A stretch of 34,102 nucleotides of DNA, from positions 1 through 34,102 of the forward strand of contig RFZJ01000043.1 in the NCBI GenBank assembly GCA_009920765.1. The letters run 5' to 3'. Position numbers and translations under genes: made by a program. Of this stretch, positions 15,881-23,031 are shown piece after piece; the first letter of the stretch is position 1; every line of letters starts with the position of its first letter. Source of the stretch: Planctomycetota bacterium. GTDB taxonomy: Bacteria; Planctomycetota; Planctomycetia; Gemmatales; Gemmataceae. Under the pieces are notes generated by a model. The model was not told the DNA's origin, did not search any database, and saw only the letters and a program-made list of their open reading frames with translations.

Positions 15881-17323
15881 ATGGACAATACAATAGAAAG
15901 TCCTTCGAAAAGCGAACTCAAGCAGCATTTCAATCTGGTTCAGGCAACCGCACTTAACATCAGCATGGTCGTGGGCGCCGGAGTGTTTGTTACAATTCCG
16001 CTGATGCTGGCACATCTTCCCGGCCCTCTCGCATTGCTGGGTTGGGTTGCAGCAGGTATTTTGATTTTGCTTGATGGGATGATATGGAGCGAACTCGGCT
16101 CGACATTTCCCGGTTCAGGCGGATCCTACCTCTACCTGCTGGAAGGCTTCGGCAAAAAAAGCTGGGGAAAGCTCATGGCTTTCCTGTTCATCTGGCAATT
16201 CATGCTCAGCGGCCCGCTCGAGGTTGCCTCCGGCCTGATTGCCATGAGCCAGTTTGCAGCCGCCATTCACCCTGATATTCAATCCTGGAATGAGCAACTC
16301 ACCTGGAAATTCGCACTCATACAAGATACCGAACTGGCTTGGACCATCAGTCCATCACGATTGTTTGCCTTTTCACTGGGGGCTTTTCTGATTTTTCTAC
16401 TTTATCGAAAAGTTGAAATTCTTGGGAAACTCACGATTGTTTTCAGCATAGGCGTCCTGATTGCAATCCTCTGGATAATCATCGATGGCATTCTTCATTT
16501 CAACCCTGCGGGAGCTTTTGAAATGGCCGGAAAGGAATGGCCCGGCTTTGGTGGTTTTTCCTCCGGGCTTGGGCAGGCGATGATCCTCGCAATGTATTCC
16601 TACCTGGGTTATTACAACATCTGTTATGTTGGCGATGAGGTCAAAGACCCGGGCAAAACCATTCCAAGATCCATTTTCCTATGCTGCGTCACGGTCATTT
16701 CACTTTTCCTTTTGGTCCACATAGCCCTGACCAGTGTTGTTGATTGGAAAAAGATCCCGGTACATTCGCCCGAGGTTGACAGCTTCAGCCTGGCAGCGGA
16801 ATTCATGAAAATCTTGCATGGCGAGGGTGCAGCCATCCTGATGACCCTGTTCCTGGTCTGGAGTTGCCTGGGTGCCGCTTTTGCCGCCCTGCTAGGGTAT
16901 TCGAGGATTCCCTATGGTGCTGCAAGAAAAGGGCATTTTTTCAGGGGCCTAGCCCGTGTTCACACCACCCATCAGATCCCCCACTTTTCTTTGTTGCTGG
17001 TCGGTGGATTAACCCTCTTTTGGTCGTTTTTCGACCTTGGATCGGTTATCACCGCCCTGATCACCACCAGGATCCTGGAACAATTTTTGGGCCAGATCAT
17101 CGGCCTGATGTTACTACGACGAAATCAACCTACACTCCAAAGGCCTTACAAGGTTCCCTTTTATCCATGGCCCTGCCTGATGGCCTCGGCAGGGTGGTTG
17201 TTTCTTTATTTTTCAGCGGGCTGGATTTTTATCGCCCTTGGATTGATTACCCTTCTTTTAGGTGCCCTTTTCTACTTCGGATGGACCAAACTCGAAAGCA
17301 AGAAAATCATTCGGATTGACTGA
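15881..17323 (+). CDS. APC-family amino acid permease
   Basis: Start at ATG 15881 (MDNTIESPSKS) with AAAGGCG upstream; a GTG at 15836 in frame lacks a better site. About 480 residues with roughly 12 hydrophobic segments. APC signatures are present: NISMVVGAGVFV in the first membrane helix (unwound GxG substrate site), FPGSGGSYLYL after helix 2, and GDEVKDPGKTIPRSI in the middle loop, matching the E-x-x-x-P-x-x-x-P-R consensus. The family moves amino acids or polyamines by proton symport or exchange in the inner membrane; substrate cannot be deduced. The gene is divergent from the PVC cytochrome gene, with 107 bases between their starts, and stands 140 bases before the phosphatase gene. Confidence 0.9.
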   Translation: MDNTIESPSKSELKQHFNLVQATALNISMVVGAGVFVTIPLMLAHLPGPLALLGWVAAGILILLDGMIWSELGSTFPGSGGSYLYLLEGFGKKSWGKLMAFLFIWQFMLSGPLEVASGLIAMSQFAAAIHPDIQSWNEQLTWKFALIQDTELAWTISPSRLFAFSLGAFLIFLLYRKVEILGKLTIVFSIGVLIAILWIIIDGILHFNPAGAFEMAGKEWPGFGGFSSGLGQAMILAMYSYLGYYNICYVGDEVKDPGKTIPRSIFLCCVTVISLFLLVHIALTSVVDWKKIPVHSPEVDSFSLAAEFMKILHGEGAAILMTLFLVWSCLGAAFAALLGYSRIPYGAARKGHFFRGLARVHTTHQIPHFSLLLVGGLTLFWSFFDLGSVITALITTRILEQFLGQIIGLMLLRRNQPTLQRPYKVPFYPWPCLMASAGWLFLYFSAGWIFIALGLITLLLGALFYFGWTKLESKKIIRID

Positions 17324-17414
17324 TGCACACCTGACATTTGAATAGTCTAAATCCCCGATTCCATGACCCACATTAATTTTTGTAAATCCTCAGGCTTTCC
17401 ACTTTTGAATTAAA

Positions 17415-17438
17415 TATAATAACTCAATAAGTTATTAT
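17415..17438 (+). promoter_or_regulatory. perfect -10 box embedded in an inverted repeat
   Basis: A consensus TATAAT (17415-17420) sits at the left end of a nine-base perfect inverted repeat, ATAATAACT (17416-17424) and AGTTATTAT (17430-17438), around CAATA. No good -35 match lies at 16-18 bases. The phosphatase start codon is 26 bases beyond the repeat, with GGAG at 17454-17457. The repeat is suited to be an operator, or a leader-RNA hairpin if transcription starts upstream. Confidence 0.45.
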
Positions 17439-17463
17439 TGATATTTTTCCTTTGGAGTTTTTT

Positions 17464-18654
17464 GTGAACATTCTAATAGGCTGGGAAGATTCAGAACAAG
17501 TTGACCTCATGACCATGTATCTGGGAGCAGGGGAAAACGAAATATATATTGCAACAGGCAAGGAGGATTTCAGCGAAAAGCTCCAATCCATCAAGGATCT
17601 TAGCGTGGTATTGCTGTCCACCCGGTTTCCTGACCTTGAGGCATCCTTTGAACTTTTCAAGGAAATCCGTGCCGTCAGGTCCCAGGTGCCCATTGTTTGC
17701 GGTTGTATGTCGGAAGATATCTACCGCCTGGCACGCTACATGATGGCTGGTATGAAATCATACATCCTGCGGGATCCCAATGGCGACTTCCTCTTCCTTC
17801 TTAATGCCATGATGGAAAGCGTGGTCGAATCCGTACGGGCTGAACGCGAACAAAAACTAGCTGAAAAACTCCGCGAAGAAGTCGAATCAGTCCGAAAGCT
17901 CCAGGAAACCATCGTTCCCAAGAACATCAAACCACCTGTCGGTTACCGTGCCTGCGCACGCTACGAACCATCCCAGGTCAAAGTGCTCGGAGGACAGGCC
18001 GTAACCATGGCAGGTGGCGATTACTACGACCTCTTCGCCTTGAAATCAAACAAGTTTGTCGTTCTTGTAGGCGATGCCTCGGGCCACGGCATGAAAGCCT
18101 GCATGTCCGTCATCACCATGCACACCCTGGTAAGGATGCTCAAGGATGATGAACATTTAAAACCCTCTGATTTTGTTGCCACCGTCAATAAAAATCTTTG
18201 CGAACAGGCTATTGTCAGCGCTGATGGCGGTTTCATCACCCTCGCCTACGGCATCCTGAATGGCGACACCCACGAGTTCCAGTGGTGCTCCGCAGGCCAC
18301 CCAATGCCTCTCATCCAGTCCATGGAAACCGGCGAAGTCACCAATGTTTCCAAGGAGGAAGTTGGCGGTATGCCCCTCGGCCTTTTTGATGGCGCTGAAT
18401 ACGAACAACATTCCTTCATCATTCCACCCAATAGCAGGCTTCTTTTCTACACCGATGGCTTGCAGGAGGCTTTCCCCGACCTTGAGGAACATGTTGAATT
18501 CGGTATCGCGGGTATTTCCGCAACCATGAAAAAGAATGTCGCTGAGCCCATCGAAAAAGTCATGATGGCCTTGTTTGACGACTCAAACTCCTTCACCCAG
18601 GGGAACGGCAGGCACGATGATACCTCCGTGGTCCTTATCGAGCGTTACCAGTAA
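17464..18654 (+). CDS. SpoIIE/RsbU-type PP2C serine phosphatase with N-terminal pseudo-receiver domain
   Basis: Start at GTG 17464, six bases after GGAG; a TTG at 17452 would swallow the ribosome binding site. 396 residues. Residues 1-120 have the length and alternation of a response-regulator receiver, but the phospho-acceptor Asp is replaced by Ser52 (VVLLSTRFPDLEA, where canonical receivers have LLDxxMPxxDG) and the conserved C-terminal Lys appears as Arg in YILRD. A charged coiled-coil linker follows (about 121-155, rich in Glu, Arg and Lys). The PP2C domain (about 160-396) keeps its metal ligands: GGDYYD with Asp186, VGDASGHG with Asp204, and GRHDDTS with Asp385/386; SAGHPMPL, GMPLGL and FYTDGLQEA are also present. 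Such phosphatases usually act on anti-sigma-factor antagonists in partner-switching control. No such partner is encoded nearby. Confidence 0.88.
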   Translation: MNILIGWEDSEQVDLMTMYLGAGENEIYIATGKEDFSEKLQSIKDLSVVLLSTRFPDLEASFELFKEIRAVRSQVPIVCGCMSEDIYRLARYMMAGMKSYILRDPNGDFLFLLNAMMESVVESVRAEREQKLAEKLREEVESVRKLQETIVPKNIKPPVGYRACARYEPSQVKVLGGQAVTMAGGDYYDLFALKSNKFVVLVGDASGHGMKACMSVITMHTLVRMLKDDEHLKPSDFVATVNKNLCEQAIVSADGGFITLAYGILNGDTHEFQWCSAGHPMPLIQSMETGEVTNVSKEEVGGMPLGLFDGAEYEQHSFIIPPNSRLLFYTDGLQEAFPDLEEHVEFGIAGISATMKKNVAEPIEKVMMALFDDSNSFTQGNGRHDDTSVVLIERYQ

Positions 18655-18720
18655 TGGCCCGCCCTGCAACTGGGTTCTTGCACTTTGCCTCAAAATCGTG
18701 CAGACTATTCAATTGGAGTT

Positions 18721-18755
18721 GATGCGGGATATGGTCCTGCATCCTGTTTATTTTT
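18721..18755 (+). terminator. rho-independent terminator after the phosphatase gene
   Basis: Nine-base arms GATGCGGGA (18721-18729) and TCCTGCATC (18735-18743), one G-T pair, loop TATGG, followed by CTGTTTATTTTT. It lies 67 bases after the phosphatase stop and 37 bases before the next gene, so the leucine-rich-repeat gene probably has its own promoter or is expressed by readthrough. Confidence 0.6.
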
Positions 18756-18791
18756 GAACCTGCCTGCGCCTAGCTTCCCCGAGGACTTACC

Positions 18792-19616
18792 ATGTTTCGC
18801 ATCCTGTTTTCAAAAATGACAATCACCACGATTTTATTGGCTGCATACTCTCAAGCCGCCTGGGCTGCCAGCCCCATAACTGACAAAGCCCTTGAAGTCG
18901 AAATCCGTAGGATCATCCAGGAACCCATGGGCGACCTCACCGAGGAAAAACTGCTTAAACTATTCATCCTGGAAGCCCCGGGCAAATCCATCAAAGATCT
19001 TGCAGGGCTCGATAAATGTAAAAACCTTGCCCTTATCCGCCTTTCCAACAACCAAATCACAGACCTCAAACCCATCAAGGATCTTGCCAATGTGCAGTCT
19101 CTTGACCTTGCCAACAATAAAATTACAGACATCAAACCTATCGCAGGATTGATCAAATTGCAGTACATCGAACTTTCGGGCAACCAAATTTCAGACGTCT
19201 CCGCACTCGAAAAACTTACCGCACTCAATGCCATCTACATGGGCAACAACAAAATCACCGATATCTCCGCAGTCAAGAATCTGTCAAAGCTCTCGTCCCT
19301 TTCACTTCCCAAAAACCAGATATCCAACCTTGCACCCCTTGCCACGGTCACCCGAATTTCAACCCTGGATCTTAGTGATAACCAAGTGGCAGACCTTGCA
19401 CCCTTATCCAAGCAAACCGACCTAAGAATGTTGATCATCGAGCGCAACAAAATTGCCGACCTTAAACCCTTGGTCGATTCATGCAAGGCAGATTTTGCAG
19501 GCGCAAAGCGTTTCGCCCCCTTCCTCAGACTTTACCTTGCGGGGAACCCACTAGGTAACGACTCAGCAAAACAACTTGAAGATCTAAAAGCCGCTGGCGT
19601 TCGCAAGGAATCTTAA
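18792..19616 (+). CDS. exported leucine-rich-repeat protein (SDS22/internalin-like repeats)
   Basis: ATG 18792 follows GAGG by seven bases; 274 residues. Residues 1-25 are a signal peptide ending SQAAWA, then ASPITDKALEVEIRR. A short helical cap (about 26-72) leads into seven repeats of 22 residues, each of the type LxxLxxLxLxxNxITDLxPL (for example SLDLANNKITDIKPI, YIELSGNQISDVSAL, TLDLSDNQVADLAPL). This period and the Asp-Leu-x-Pro-Leu turn are typical of SDS22 and internalin A repeats, which form curved protein-binding surfaces. There is no anchor or C-terminal domain, so it is probably a free periplasmic or secreted binding protein. The esterase gene starts 30 bases later on the same strand, which suggests an operon. 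Confidence 0.88.
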   Translation: MFRILFSKMTITTILLAAYSQAAWAASPITDKALEVEIRRIIQEPMGDLTEEKLLKLFILEAPGKSIKDLAGLDKCKNLALIRLSNNQITDLKPIKDLANVQSLDLANNKITDIKPIAGLIKLQYIELSGNQISDVSALEKLTALNAIYMGNNKITDISAVKNLSKLSSLSLPKNQISNLAPLATVTRISTLDLSDNQVADLAPLSKQTDLRMLIIERNKIADLKPLVDSCKADFAGAKRFAPFLRLYLAGNPLGNDSAKQLEDLKAAGVRKES

Positions 19617-19646
19617 TTAAACAAACTATTCCAGAGAGTTTTAATC

Positions 19647-20924
19647 ATGTTGAACCGTAGAACCTTCCTGGCCTCCATGGCTTGCACCCCGTTTGCACTT
19701 GCCGCCGAGCCGGCCTCGCTGCCTGAAACCGCAAAGCTTCCCGCAGTTGCAAACCTGCCCGACCCCCTGCTCTTCCTTGATGGCACCAAGGTTGCGGACA
19801 AGGCCGCCTGGTTCCACAAGCGCAGACCCGAACTCAAACAGCTTTTCCAACATTACATGTATGGGTACTACCCCACCAAAACCGTTGAGGTCACAAGCAA
19901 GGTACTTTCCAATAACCCCAAGGCCTTCTCAGGCAAGGGCATTCTCAAGGAAATCGAAATCTCCTTTGGCCCGCCTTCAACACCCACCATCAAGATGCTT
20001 CTCGCGATCCCAACTGGGCCCAAGGAAAAAGTCCCAGTATTCATCGGCATGAATTTCGCAGGCAACCATGTGCTTGTTGATGATACCGCAATCAAAATCC
20101 CAACCGCTTGGATGTATGATCGTTACCCAGGGGTTGTTAACAATCAGGCCACCGAAAAAGGCCGGGGCACCCAGAAAGACACCTGGAATATCGAGGAAAC
20201 TCTTGCAGAGGGCTTTGCAGTCGCCACTTTTTACTCGGGCGATGTTGATCCCGATGTAAAAGACAAACGCATGGGTGTCCAACCACATCTCGAAAAAGCA
20301 GGCATTGCGCCCACAGGCAAAAACGCCTGGGGAACCATTGCTGTTTGGAGCTGGGGCATCATGCGAGCAATCGATGTGCTGATTAACCAACCCGAACTTG
20401 ATCCCAAACGAATTATCGTGGTAGGCCATTCAAGACTCGGAAAAACCGCATTGCTTACCGCTGCGTTTGACGAGCGTGTAGCAATGGCTATTCCAAATCA
20501 AGCAGGCTGCGGGGGAACTGCACCAAGCAGAGGAAAAGTTGGCGAATCTGTTCAGCGCATCAACACTTCCTTCCCACATTGGTTCAATGATTCCTTCAAG
20601 GAATTCAACACCCAGCCCGAGAAACTCCCCTTTGACCAAAACTGCCTCGTCGCACTCTGCGCACCCCGCCCCGTGCTTTTCACCAATGCAATCGAAGATA
20701 CCTGGGCAAACCCCGAGGGCCAGTTCGAAGTGCTCAAGGCCGCAGAGGGAACTTACAAATTTCTCGGTGCAAGCGGCCTCGCCTCTCCAATCATGCCAGA
20801 ATTGGGAAAACTATCAGATGGCACCCTGGGCTATTTCATCCGGGCGGGCAAACATTCCATGAGCCCCATCGATTGGCAGGCTTACCGTGCCTTTGCAAAA
20901 AAGCATCTATCCAGGCAGGGCTAG
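19647..20924 (+). CDS. alpha/beta hydrolase, CE15 glucuronoyl esterase-like, with Tat-type signal
   Basis: 425 residues from ATG 19647. The N-terminus MLNRRTFLASMACTPFALAAEPA has a twin-arginine motif (RRTFL) and a hydrophobic stretch, so export by Tat is likely. The nucleophile motif GHSRLGKTAL (Ser262) is the G-x-S-R-x-G-K signature of 4-O-methyl-glucuronoyl methylesterases, the CE15 family. NQAGCGGTAPSRG follows, then CAPRPVLFTNAIEDTWANPEGQ, which would carry the acidic partner, and GKHSMSP with the candidate catalytic His403. CE15 enzymes cut ester links between glucuronoxylan and lignin; bacterial members are broader and some act as acetyl esterases. It lies 30 bases after the leucine-rich-repeat gene and converges with the lipoprotein gene, whose stop is only 20 bases away. 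Confidence 0.88.
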   Translation: MLNRRTFLASMACTPFALAAEPASLPETAKLPAVANLPDPLLFLDGTKVADKAAWFHKRRPELKQLFQHYMYGYYPTKTVEVTSKVLSNNPKAFSGKGILKEIEISFGPPSTPTIKMLLAIPTGPKEKVPVFIGMNFAGNHVLVDDTAIKIPTAWMYDRYPGVVNNQATEKGRGTQKDTWNIEETLAEGFAVATFYSGDVDPDVKDKRMGVQPHLEKAGIAPTGKNAWGTIAVWSWGIMRAIDVLINQPELDPKRIIVVGHSRLGKTALLTAAFDERVAMAIPNQAGCGGTAPSRGKVGESVQRINTSFPHWFNDSFKEFNTQPEKLPFDQNCLVALCAPRPVLFTNAIEDTWANPEGQFEVLKAAEGTYKFLGASGLASPIMPELGKLSDGTLGYFIRAGKHSMSPIDWQAYRAFAKKHLSRQG

Positions 20925-20943
20925 GCCGGTCTCAAGCTGAGTC

Positions 20944-21354
20944 CTACTTCTTCTGGCCGGGGCGATCCAGTTCGATCGTGAAATTGTTGGCCTTGCCCGC
21001 CTCCACCTTAACCTTCAAGGGTGATGTTGCAAAGTCCAGGTACTTTGGATGAATGTTTTTGCCCTTGTCCCTGACCTGCGACTCATCAGTCTGGTCAACA
21101 TCAATTCGCACCACCTGCTCGCCTTCAACCGCTCCGCCCCCTTCCCTGACCGTGCTGAGGGAAAAGGTTCCATCCGCATTGGTCGCCGCCATCGACCGGG
21201 TGTGCGGTGGCTTCACCGCCTCGAAATAGATGACACCCTTGAAGGGTTGGTCATCCCCCTTGTAGATAACCTTGCCCGTGACCGGGAAAGTCTTTATGGA
21301 TTCCGCACAGCCTGCAAGCATTGCCAGTGCGATCAAAAATAAAATTCGTTTCAT
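20944..21354 (-). CDS. small lipoprotein, carboxypeptidase-regulatory-like fold (paralogue 1)
   Basis: 136 residues. The N-terminus MKRILFLIALAMLAGC is a lipoprotein signal with canonical lipobox LAGC. The body is a short beta-sandwich-type domain: [76 protein letters not shown]. The pattern of transthyretin/CarbopepD-regulatory-like domains, with a TGKVxYKGxP start and a DGxFxL turn, is very common in planctomycete lipoproteins of unknown role. It is the last gene of a three-gene unit after the DUF1559 pseudopilin and the second lipoprotein, 33 bases from the latter. It shares a 34-base identical DNA segment (about 21189-21222) with its paralogue. Confidence 0.85.
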   Translation of the reverse strand: MKRILFLIALAMLAGCAESIKTFPVTGKVIYKGDDQPFKGVIYFEAVKPPHTRSMAATNADGTFSLSTVREGGGAVEGEQVVRIDVDQTDESQVRDKGKNIHPKYLDFATSPLKVKVEAGKANNFTIELDRPGQKK

Positions 21355-21387
21355 CAGTTACTCCATTCGGTATGGATAAGCAAAAGG

Positions 21388-21804
21388 TTACCTGGGGGGT
21401 CTTTCAACCTCGATTACAAAATGGTTGCGGTTGCTGGGTTCAACATTCACCCGGATGGGTGATGTTATGAAGTCAAGAAATTCAATTTTCACGAACTTGG
21501 AACGATTCTTAAAATCAGGGCTGTCGGGAATGTCGAGGTCCACCCGCACCACCTGTTCCCCCTCGACCGATCCACTGCCCTCCCGCACTGTGCTTAATGA
21601 AAACGATCCATCGGCCTTGGTGATTGCCATCGACCGGGTGTGCGGTGGCTTCACCGCCTCAAAATAAACACGCCCGATGAAAGGCGAGCCATCATCCTTG
21701 AAAACCACCTTCCCCCCGGTCGGGTAGGTCCTTGGTTCGGAGGAACAACCTGCCGGCACCATTAAAAACATCATCAAAAGGAAATTGTTCAGCTTAGTAA
21801 TCAC
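21388..21804 (-). CDS. small lipoprotein, carboxypeptidase-regulatory-like fold (paralogue 2)
   Basis: I favour GTG 21804 as start: GGGGAA lies seven bases upstream and the product begins [20 protein letters not shown], a plausible lipoprotein signal. This start overlaps the end of the DUF1559 gene by 11 bases, implying translational coupling. ATG codons at 21819 and 21822 are alternatives; the longer frame to 21930 runs inside the DUF1559 gene and is not credible. About 138 residues. The lipobox is atypical (Pro at -3). The body matches paralogue 1: [74 protein letters not shown]. The two probably arose by tandem duplication. Confidence 0.82.
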   Translation of the reverse strand: MITKLNNFLLMMFLMVPAGCSSEPRTYPTGGKVVFKDDGSPFIGRVYFEAVKPPHTRSMAITKADGSFSLSTVREGSGSVEGEQVVRVDLDIPDSPDFKNRSKFVKIEFLDFITSPIRVNVEPSNRNHFVIEVERPPR

Positions 21805-22798
21805 CAGGCAATTCCCCATCATCTGGAACGCACAGCCTTCTGAATGTAAGCACGGATATGGAATTGTTGATCGATTTGACACTGCCGTCGGCAAAGGCGA
21901 AATTGCAAACCCCTGTATGCCAGGAACCATACCTCATGGTGGCGTTATAGGCATCATCCTTGTCGGCGGCGATGTTGTATTCGTTGGTATACTTGCCGGT
22001 GGCTGGGTTGAGGGTCCCGGTCCAGCCACCATACCTTGCGGAAACAGTTTGATAATCCCCGTTAAAAACACTTCCTTCGCTTCCCAAGGTCTTGGACATT
22101 TGCAGGTGCTTCTCCCCAAACGCGATGGTAGAGGAGGTACCATCAGTTATATCCTTGAACTGCCTTACTGACTGGAAAGATTCTTGAGTAGTAATGATAG
22201 CATTTGGGTCGGATACATTAGGGCTGTAATTAACAATCACACTGGTGTAAGTATTGGGTGACTTGGCTGCCCGTGAACGAACAATAACACCATCAAAGTT
22301 ATATATATCGGTTCCAGAATTTGCAGCATAATCTGAAACCGAACCTGGGATCTGCCCAAAAGTTGGTGCAGTACGGCTATCGCCTCCGTTACTTAATGAA
22401 GACGAGGCGCTTCTTCTGCTTGGGCAAAGGAAAAGCGGCACATTTTTCTCCCTCGCTGCCGCACTTTGCACATGATACCGCTTGGTCAAGTCCCATTGCT
22501 TGAACATGTTTTCCTGTTCCACATAGGGCAGGATCAATACGGCCCATGTCGCCCATTGGTCTTCGACATAGGCTAACAACAGGCCCCCGTTGTTGGCTGA
22601 TTGGTGATTATGAAACGCCAGCCCCAGTTGCTTCAAATGATTGCTGCATTGAATTTTGGCCGCTGCCTCCCTCACTTTTTGCACCGCCGGAAGCAGCAAC
22701 CCAATCAATATGGCGATGATTGCAATAACCACCAACAGTTCGATAAGGGTGAACGCCAAGTTTCGATTTTTAAAGCCGGTTTGCTTTTTAGAGGGCAT
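21794..22798 (-). CDS. DUF1559 pseudopilin with prepilin signal and H-X9-DG motif
   Basis: ATG 22798 has a strong GAGGTGA ribosome binding site five bases upstream, so the longer frame from 22849 is rejected. 334 residues. The prepilin-type signal is KNRNLA followed by [16 protein letters not shown], with cleavage expected after Ala15 (usually Gly) and Glu at position 5 of the mature protein. The remainder is the DUF1559 domain ([31 protein letters not shown] near the N-terminus), ending in [17 protein letters not shown], the H-X9-DG motif near the C-terminus. Planctomycetes carry dozens to hundreds of these pseudopilin-like proteins; their function is not settled. It heads a transcript with two paralogous lipoproteins, the first overlapping its stop codon. 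It is divergent from the hydrolase gene at 23032. Confidence 0.92.
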   Translation of the reverse strand: MPSKKQTGFKNRNLAFTLIELLVVIAIIAILIGLLLPAVQKVREAAAKIQCSNHLKQLGLAFHNHQSANNGGLLLAYVEDQWATWAVLILPYVEQENMFKQWDLTKRYHVQSAAAREKNVPLFLCPSRRSASSSLSNGGDSRTAPTFGQIPGSVSDYAANSGTDIYNFDGVIVRSRAAKSPNTYTSVIVNYSPNVSDPNAIITTQESFQSVRQFKDITDGTSSTIAFGEKHLQMSKTLGSEGSVFNGDYQTVSARYGGWTGTLNPATGKYTNEYNIAADKDDAYNATMRYGSWHTGVCNFAFADGSVKSINNSISVLTFRRLCVPDDGELPGDY

Positions 22799-23031
22799 TG
22801 GAATCACCTCACAATTTAAACAAGGCAGGAATAATAAGGAGAGTATCAATAGTACATCAACTGAGATTCAAAGACAATAATAAATGGTGTTTCAGAAACA
22901 TTCTGGGAAATCAACATTACCCCGCCCACACCAAAGCCCCAGCTTAGCACTCTTTACTATTTGGTCTTGCTGGAACTTCTCACATCTCGTTATACCAATT
23001 TAGTATTCTTTTTGGGAAAGGTGAGATGCTT

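Noticed and set aside
21805..21930. Upstream extension of the second lipoprotein to 21930
   Set aside because: It lies inside the 3' part of the DUF1559 gene, has no ribosome binding site, and would bury the lipoprotein signal 42 residues into the protein.
22967..22996. TTGCTG and TATACC with an 18-base spacer before the hydrolase gene
   Set aside because: Only weak matches to promoter hexamers in an AT-rich stretch; not enough to call a promoter.
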